From the NCBI GenBank assembly GCA_032622095.1, contig CP136064.1, positions 177,896,247 to 177,960,246 on the forward strand: a DNA stretch of 64,000 nt, given 5' to 3'. Numbering within the stretch: position 1 is the stretch's first letter; every line of letters starts with the position of its first letter. Positions 58,186-64,000 of the stretch are shown one piece after another. This stretch comes from Siphonodentalium dalli (Eukaryota; Mollusca; Scaphopoda; Gadilida; Siphonodentaliidae). Both the position numbers and the translations under genes were made by a program. The notes below the pieces were generated by a model. It had not been told where the DNA came from, ran no database searches, and saw only the letters and a list, made by a program, of their open reading frames with translations.

Positions 58186-59087
58186 CATTCAAGTTCATGT
58201 TAATGTTCTTATGTTTTTATTCTTGTTATCAACGAAATAAATAATTATCACTACTACCCAACTATCCAATCTCTATCATGGCCACCCTTAGAGAGATAGA
58301 GAGAAAGGGGAGATAAAGAGGGAGAGAGAACGCAAGCAAAAAACACACCAAAGAAAACAACTTAAATAAGGCATTATGGTACGAGGTTAATAGTACGAAA
58401 TTGTGGGATCCCGAAATTGTGCTTCCGGTTTACGACCCATGTGCGTTTTGTTGTTCAAGGAAACACTTCTTGTTTTAGCTAATAATTAGACCTAACTGGC
58501 TTCTCAATAACCTGGAATATTGCCAGCACTGTGTGGATTATGGTTGTGCATGGACGGGACAAGATGATATATAACCTCGAAAAAATAACGGGCGATAACA
58601 TTTATCAGCAATTTTCGGTGAACTGAGAAGACCAAGTTCAAAAGTCATTGAGTGCAGTGTGGTTACATGTTGCATGTACAACAGTATTGTGAATTACAAA
58701 AGACAGATACTTAAATTTCACATCATTATAAACCGCCCAATTAATTCACAACAGTCAAACACTGGTGACTTTGATTACGAGACATCCAATTCTGTAGAAA
58801 TTAGTCAGAGTTATGACGTCACAGATCAGCCATGAGTCAGTAACAAGTTTGATGGCTACAACGTACAAGTACCTTTGGAAAGGACGATTGATCATATTCT
58901 TCAATTTTCATCGAAACGTGATTTGAGAACCATGTCGCCCAGTTACGGAGTCTGCTATTCTTTTGATCGAAACGCCTGCGATGCTGTGATTACACCCCTA
59001 AAATTCTTATCCTTGTTCTAATCCAACCAGAAATGAGCTTTTAGGCCATGTGATGGAAATTCGTATCCTTGGTTGGACAAATTTCTT
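58186..59087. other. No gene seen; short GA-rich tract
   Basis: A GA-rich tract (gagagatagagagaaagg) lies at 58290-58332. The rest is unassigned. Confidence 0.4.
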
Positions 59088-59136
59088 ACTTCAAAAATGT
59101 CGTATAAAGTATACGACATATTTGAAGTAAAACATA
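59088..59136. repeat. Hairpin 'acttcaaaaatgtcgtata'
   Basis: An inverted repeat of about 20 bp with a 3 bp loop (ACTTCAAAAATGTCGTATA, aag, near-complement). It is followed at 59168 by another 'gtcgtatata', suggesting a small dispersed repeat. Confidence 0.75.
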
Positions 59137-60239
59137 TGACCATAACGTCAGCTGTGTTGTTCTCAAAACGTCGTATATAGCCCGGAAGCTAATAGGGGTA
59201 CCCTTGGACCCACCTGGGACTTAACTTCACCCCACTCATTTTGTTCCTTATTATGTCCTTCAACTTTTAAGCAATGTTAACAAGGAAAAAAATGGCCGTG
59301 TAGACTCCAGACAATATGGCGTCCATTATGGCCGCCGTTTTTCAGACCAGACCCTAAGTGAGTTTTATGCAAATTTTAGCGAGAAAATCTAGTAAATTGT
59401 ATATATTTTCGTGAAACTAAGACTCAATAATACCTTTTTGGGACAAAATTGAAACTCACCATCCAAGATGGCCGCCAAAATGGCCGCCGCAGTTGAAAAT
59501 GGGAAATTTTTTCACACATATCTTCTAGATCAATTCATGCTGTGTGTCCGGTTGAGTAATATGACTTTATTTTGTGTTTTCTATATTATCTGATCATTGG
59601 AGCAATTAGATATGGAATTATTGGGGTCCTAACCCCTTCCTACCCTCAAACATTCGATTTTACAGAATGCGGTATAAAACTTCCAAAAAAATAACAATTG
59701 GGATTCTAGTCATATTTCAACAAAAAAATGAAAAGAACTTTGTAATGTAAGTGAGGCATATCATTACCTATGAATATTCCAACACACTGGAACCAAAATT
59801 CTTACTTTGGCTCAAAATGGCTGCCAGTATGACCGGCAACATATGGAAAATGGTAAATATATTAATCCAGCGTGTCCTGCAATTGCTTACAAGTTTTGGT
59901 TGATGTATAAAATAGGCTATTCTGCATTCAATACATTGAATACTAACATGTATGATGCACCATGTTTAATTGTTGATATAAAAGGAGAATTGAACGTATT
60001 CTGAGAGGTGCCATCCAGCACCGAAAATGAAAAGTTCTGTATGCCGTATGTTTGTTTTATTCTGTGAATTTAATGTCTTTATATTATTTTATGCGTTGTG
60101 ATTAAATTTATTTTATCATGTATTTCACTTTCTAAATTATTATTTCACCAAAAACCTCAAATGATACAAAACACCCCAGACTAATAGTCTAGAGTCGTCA
60201 GTTAGTTAATCCGATTACCTATACCACTAAGCACATAAG
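59137..60239. repeat. Dispersed 'atggccgcc' repeat and unassigned DNA
   Basis: 'caatatggcgtccattatggccgccg' (59312) and 'catccaagatggccgccaaaatggccgcc' (59460) are typical of a repeat spread in marine invertebrate genomes; related words occur at 13.70 and 14.03 kb. The 65-codon frame at 59807 is not convincing. Confidence 0.5.
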
Positions 60240-60505
60240 CCGCTTACACCTTTTAATTGGAGCCGGCCGTTTACACTTTATAGTGTGTTTCAGAACGAAA
60301 AAGTTGAATAAAATCAACAAATTTGTTAATTTAAAAACAATTCAAACGTCAAAGTATTCCATGTCCCAGTCCGGACATATGTACCAAATTTCATTAATAT
60401 CCATTGAGAAACAACGGACCAAACGCCACATAACACCCGGTTTACACCTTTTATTTGGAGCCGGCCTCGGCCTCGGCATACACTTTATAGTGTGTCCCTG
60501 ATTTT
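60240..60505 (+). repeat. Direct repeat pair ~195 bp apart
   Basis: 'tacaccttttaattggagccggcc.tttacactttatagtgtgt' at about 60245-60288 recurs as 'tacaccttttatttggagccggcctcggcctcggcatacactttatagtgtgt' at about 60441-60496, with a small 'ctcggc' expansion in the second copy. Confidence 0.8.
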
Positions 60506-61540
60506 GTTCTGATATATTTATGGAATGGTGGATAATCTCGGAGATACGGATCCAATTCTGGGACACATGTTATAACTGAATCAATCGCAAGCTTTTAGTA
60601 ACGTACTACAGCTACGCTCTAATTAATCATCCCCCTTTAACAAGGTTGTAGGGCGTTAATGACACCGGTTATACCATACCCCGTTCAACCATGGTCAAGT
60701 GGTTGATATGTGGCAACCGCAGAGGCGCAGATAATCTTTATACAGTTTTATTTAAATAATAATATTTTGCGACCACTGTACTCTGCACTAATTTTTCACA
60801 TGGACACCTTGTAAACACCCAGTCCAGCTTTTCGTCAGTGCCATGCACCATATTAACTATACACAAAACAATATTTCAATTAATAATTTGTTTACGGTTT
60901 AATTAACATTCAAAGTTGGTCACATGACCGACATTCGCAACTACTGGTAATATCGGTGGCCAATGTTGTTCAGGGGGGTGGGGGTCAATTAGAGCTTTAG
61001 CTCTATACATACACGAACATGTAGACCATTCCAATGTCCATATGCTTTATGTTCTTATCAAAACATGTCTGGCTACATGTGTGGTTATCATTCTGAACAA
61101 TTCGGCCATTTCCGCTTTGCTAGGAAATAACCTCATCCATAACTGGAAACCATATTAGCGAAATTCTACATTAAAATGGGTCTGGTGATCAGGCAATGCC
61201 ATTGACTTGTTGACGCATAGATGCGAATGGAGAATAATTTATTTATTAACTATGGCTTTACCAAACTTTATCATATATTAAATACATTAAACTCTCTTTG
61301 TGTTACATGTATCTTAGTATTTGTTCATTTACTGATACAGCGCATTGGAAGTGTACGATAAGCAAAACACTGAACACTGTGGCAATTTTTTTGGGAGAGT
61401 GATAATAATTCTGGTAACCTATTCAACATCTTGTAGCGAGGACTAGTGAGCGCTATAGCGGTATTTTTCAAACAACAGTTTTTATTAACCAAAGTTAATG
61501 ATCTCCCCATTTTTGAGTATTTTGCTTATCACACACTAAT
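60506..61540. other. Intergenic or intronic, no gene seen
   Basis: Ordinary AT-rich sequence with a run 'ggggggtgggggtc' at 60973. The - strand frame at 61325-61510 has no known domain. Confidence 0.4.
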
Positions 61541-62800
61541 ACAAAGGTTTGGGAGTTATCGCAAAGATTTGCTCCCCTGGCTGTGAATGACCGATCGGTC
61601 TATTTTAGCATGTCCGGGCAATTATAGATTGATAGGTTGTTCACTCAGACCTGTTTAAGATGTCTGATTTATAATGTTCACAGAAGCCCATTATCGGCGA
61701 AAAGCCTTTGCGACAAATCTCAAACATCTTTGCGATAAATCGCAAAATATAATCACCCAGTACGTAGTCTGAGAGTTATCGTAAAGATGTTTGAGATTTA
61801 TCGTTAAGGTTTGTGTGTTATCGCAAAGGTGTTTGTGATTTATCGCAAAGGTTTGCTCCCTCATCACTCATGCATCTGGCTGTGAATGACTGTTCGGTCT
61901 ATTTTAGTCCGACCGGGCATAGATTGATAGGTTGTTCACTCAGACCTGTTTAAGATGTCTAATTTATAATATTCCCAGAAGCCCATTAGTGCCAAAAAAC
62001 CTTTGCAACAAATCTCAAACATCTTTGCGATAAATCAAAATTTTTATTCACACAGTACGTACATGTAGTCTGAGATTTATCGTAAAGATGTTTGAGATTT
62101 ATCGTAATGGTTTGCGTGTTATCGCGTAGGTGTTTGTGATTTTTCGAAAAGTGTTGCTCCTCTCACCATTCTTGCATCTGGCTGTGAATGACTGATCGGT
62201 CTATTTTAGCCCGACCATTCAATTATAAATTGATAGGTTGTTCACGGAGACCTGTTTAAGATGGCTGATTTATAATGTTTACACACAAATTAAGAAATTT
62301 TTAGCACAAATTTCAAAAATGTTTGCGATAAATCGCAAAATATAATCACCCAGTATACAGTCTGAGAGTCATCGTAAAGATGTTGGAGATTTATCGTAAA
62401 GGTTTGCGAGTTATCGCAAAGGTGTTTGTAATTTTTCGCAAAGTTGTTTTGTGATTTATCGCGAAGGTTTGCTCGCCTTATCCACATGCATGCTGGCTGT
62501 CAAAGAACGATCGGTCTATTTTAGCCCAACCATGCTATTATAGATCGATTGGTGGTTTACCCAGACCTGTTGAAGATGTCGGATTATATTTATATTTATA
62601 AGGTCCAAGCCAATGCATGAAAATATATCTGCGATAAATCACAAACCATTGCGATTAATCGCAAACCTTTTGTAATCAATCGAAAACCTTTACACTAAAT
62701 CGCATATACCGGTACTTATTGCAAAGTTGTTTGCTATTCGCAAAGGTTTGCGATTTATCGCAAGGTAGTTTTTTTTATTTATCAGGCTATTCTAGATCGA
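61541..62800 (+). repeat. ~300 bp tandem repeat, about 4 copies, hairpin-rich
   Basis: 'ctggctgtgaatgac.gatcggtctattttag' recurs near 61580, 61877, 62178 and, diverged, 62492 (period about 300-315 bp). It is followed by 'gataggttgttcactcagacctgtttaagatgtc' and several copies of 'tttgcgataaatcgcaaa' in both orientations. The short words 'cgcaaaggtttgcgatttatcgcaaagg' are themselves palindromic. The array decays at the right. Confidence 0.9.
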
Positions 62801-63214
62801 TTGGTGTTTCATCCGGACCAGTTTCAAGATGTTTGATTTATGTTTACCTACTATTATTGCACACAAATTAAGAATTATGTTTGGACATTCAGACCAATTT
62901 TACTGCACATGCAGGTAACAGGAAATCCCGAAATTGAGAACTTAAACTTTGATTTAAGTACAAAATCACGATCAAGGTTCTATACTAATAAAAGTAATGC
63001 ATGTATAATTCGGATTATTTCATTATCACTATGCAATGGATTGGTTTTGTACTTTATTCAATGTTTAAACACCATAGCAACATTGGAATCTAACGTGCCA
63101 CTTTGTTATATTTGCCGTCGGTCATGTTTCGCAATTTCGAGTGCTTGGTATCTGGGCAGGTTCTCCGCTAAGTACATGTACCTATATGCTTGGTTCTCTA
63201 CAATATTGCAGTAA
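62801..63214 (+). other. Unassigned; open frame of 124 codons
   Basis: 62840-63214 is open on the + strand with no recognised domain, no splice context and unremarkable composition. Probably chance. Confidence 0.2.
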
Positions 63215-63821
63215 ACTACCATGGTTAACCACATTAAATTACCATGGTTAACAAGTGTAAACCACCACGTTAAACCAAAGTATAGCACCATGGTAAACCA
63301 CAGTATACCACCATGGTAACATCACGGTAAACCACAGTATACCATCATGGTAACACCAAGGTAAACCAAAGTATACCACCATGGTAACACCATGGTAACA
63401 CCACGGTAAAGTTGGTAAACCACAGTATACCATCATGGTAACACCACAGTAAACCTCAGTAAACCATCATGGTAACACCACGGTAAACCATAGTAACACC
63501 ACGGTAAACCACAGTACACCACCATGGTAACACCACGGTAAACCAAAGTATACCACCATGGTGACACCATGGTAACAAAACCGAGATATTTTGGCCGCCC
63601 ATCGTGCTGTCACCAAGGTGGTTTACCATGGTGGTTTACCACCATGGTAACACCTCGGTAAACCACCACGGTATTACCACCACGGTAAAACCATGGTAAA
63701 CCACCAAGGTAAACCACCATGGTGACACCACGATGGGCGGCCAAAATATCTCGGTTTTTTTTACCATGGTTTACCGTGGTGTTTTACCATGGTGGCACCA
63801 AGGGGGATTTTTATATGGGTA
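63215..63821. repeat. Second CCATGGTAA-type minisatellite with border motif
   Basis: Units 'accacggtaaaccacagtataccaccatggtaac' of about 33-40 bp, then 'ggtttaccatggtgg'. The right border 'caccaagggggattttt'+'atatgggta' (63796-63821) is the exact complement of 56906-56931. Confidence 0.9.
63577..63758. repeat. 37 bp inverted repeat within the second array
   Basis: AAAACCGAGATATTTTGGCC continuing to 63613 is matched by its complement at 63722-63758 with one mismatch, enclosing about 108 bp of minisatellite. The arm is GC-richer and has no copy outside the array in this window. Confidence 0.9.
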
Positions 63822-64000
63822 TTCACCTCCGTCATAGCAAGAAACTTGTCCGATCGCTCATGGATGCAGATCGAGGGTATTCGCTGCATGATAGTACATC
63901 CATTTCCGTTTTCGGACAGCTATGGGAGGTCCGGTCGCGTAGCTGACGAAACCGGCCGCAAGTTAAGTTAGCATGCAATGCAGTCCAGCTCGAGCGAGCG
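63822..64000. other. Window end, unassigned
   Basis: Short GC-richer stretch ('gaggtccggtcgcgtagctgacgaaaccggccgc'). Nothing recognised. Confidence 0.3.

Noticed and set aside
56058-64000. N-terminal exons of the AS3MT-like gene
   Set aside because: No - strand sequence resembling the SAM-binding glycine motif or the YYGCGL region was found by eye; a protein-to-genome alignment on a longer scaffold would decide.

Overview
The window is nuclear DNA of a marine lophotrochozoan, most likely a mollusc. It has intron-containing animal genes with GT-AG junctions, several dispersed repeats carrying the GTCCGTCC runs and 'aagatggccgcc' blocks common in mollusc genomes, and very little coding sequence (about 1.3 kb of 64 kb). 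No bacterial genes, CRISPR array, rRNA or convincing tRNA were seen.

Genes. Two genes are supported. (1) The last coding exon of a two-pore-domain potassium (K2P/TWiK-type) channel, + strand, 42727-43406. It opens inside the first GYG selectivity filter with a phase 1 junction. (2) Six consecutive 3' exons of an AS3MT-like arsenite methyltransferase, - strand, 56057 down to 49264. All splice phases fit and 252 residues are readable. One of the two core arsenic-binding cysteines is a glycine. The two genes are convergent, with about 5.9 kb between their stop codons; the 5' exons of both were not found here. There are also three decayed non-LTR retrotransposon (LINE) C-terminal fragments.

Repeat layout. 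1-3.8 kb: satellite A, about 537 bp per unit, + orientation, decaying rightward. 3.8-5.25 kb, 10.5-13.0 kb and 16.1-21.2 kb: family B, an AT-rich, inverted-repeat-rich family whose copies alternate in orientation and which has hosted most later insertions. 5.255-9.441 kb: a foldback-type element with arms of tandem 173 bp repeats. 13.0-16.14 kb: a LINE inserted in family B and itself split by a second foldback-type element (13.346-15.569 kb) with a clean 6 bp target duplication. 20.4-20.9 kb: a TTAA-flanked element. 21.2-24.1 kb: dispersed repeats. 24.16-36.28 kb: about 22 units of satellite A in the opposite orientation, with higher-order duplications. 37.0-39.1 kb: two minisatellites. 39.17-40.46 kb: nested TTAA elements. 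40.5-49 kb: mostly single-copy DNA around the K2P exon. 49-56.1 kb: the AS3MT-like gene. 56.1-64 kb: LINE remnant, CCATGGT minisatellites, a ~300 bp tandem array and anonymous DNA.

The notable content is the layered insertion history. Family B works as a fossil target: its other copies give the empty-site sequence, so boundaries and target duplications of four different elements can be read directly. No new defence or metabolic system was found. The most unusual items are the two foldback-type elements, the TTAA elements with AG termini, the higher-order satellite structure, and the AS3MT-like protein lacking the second arsenic-binding cysteine.
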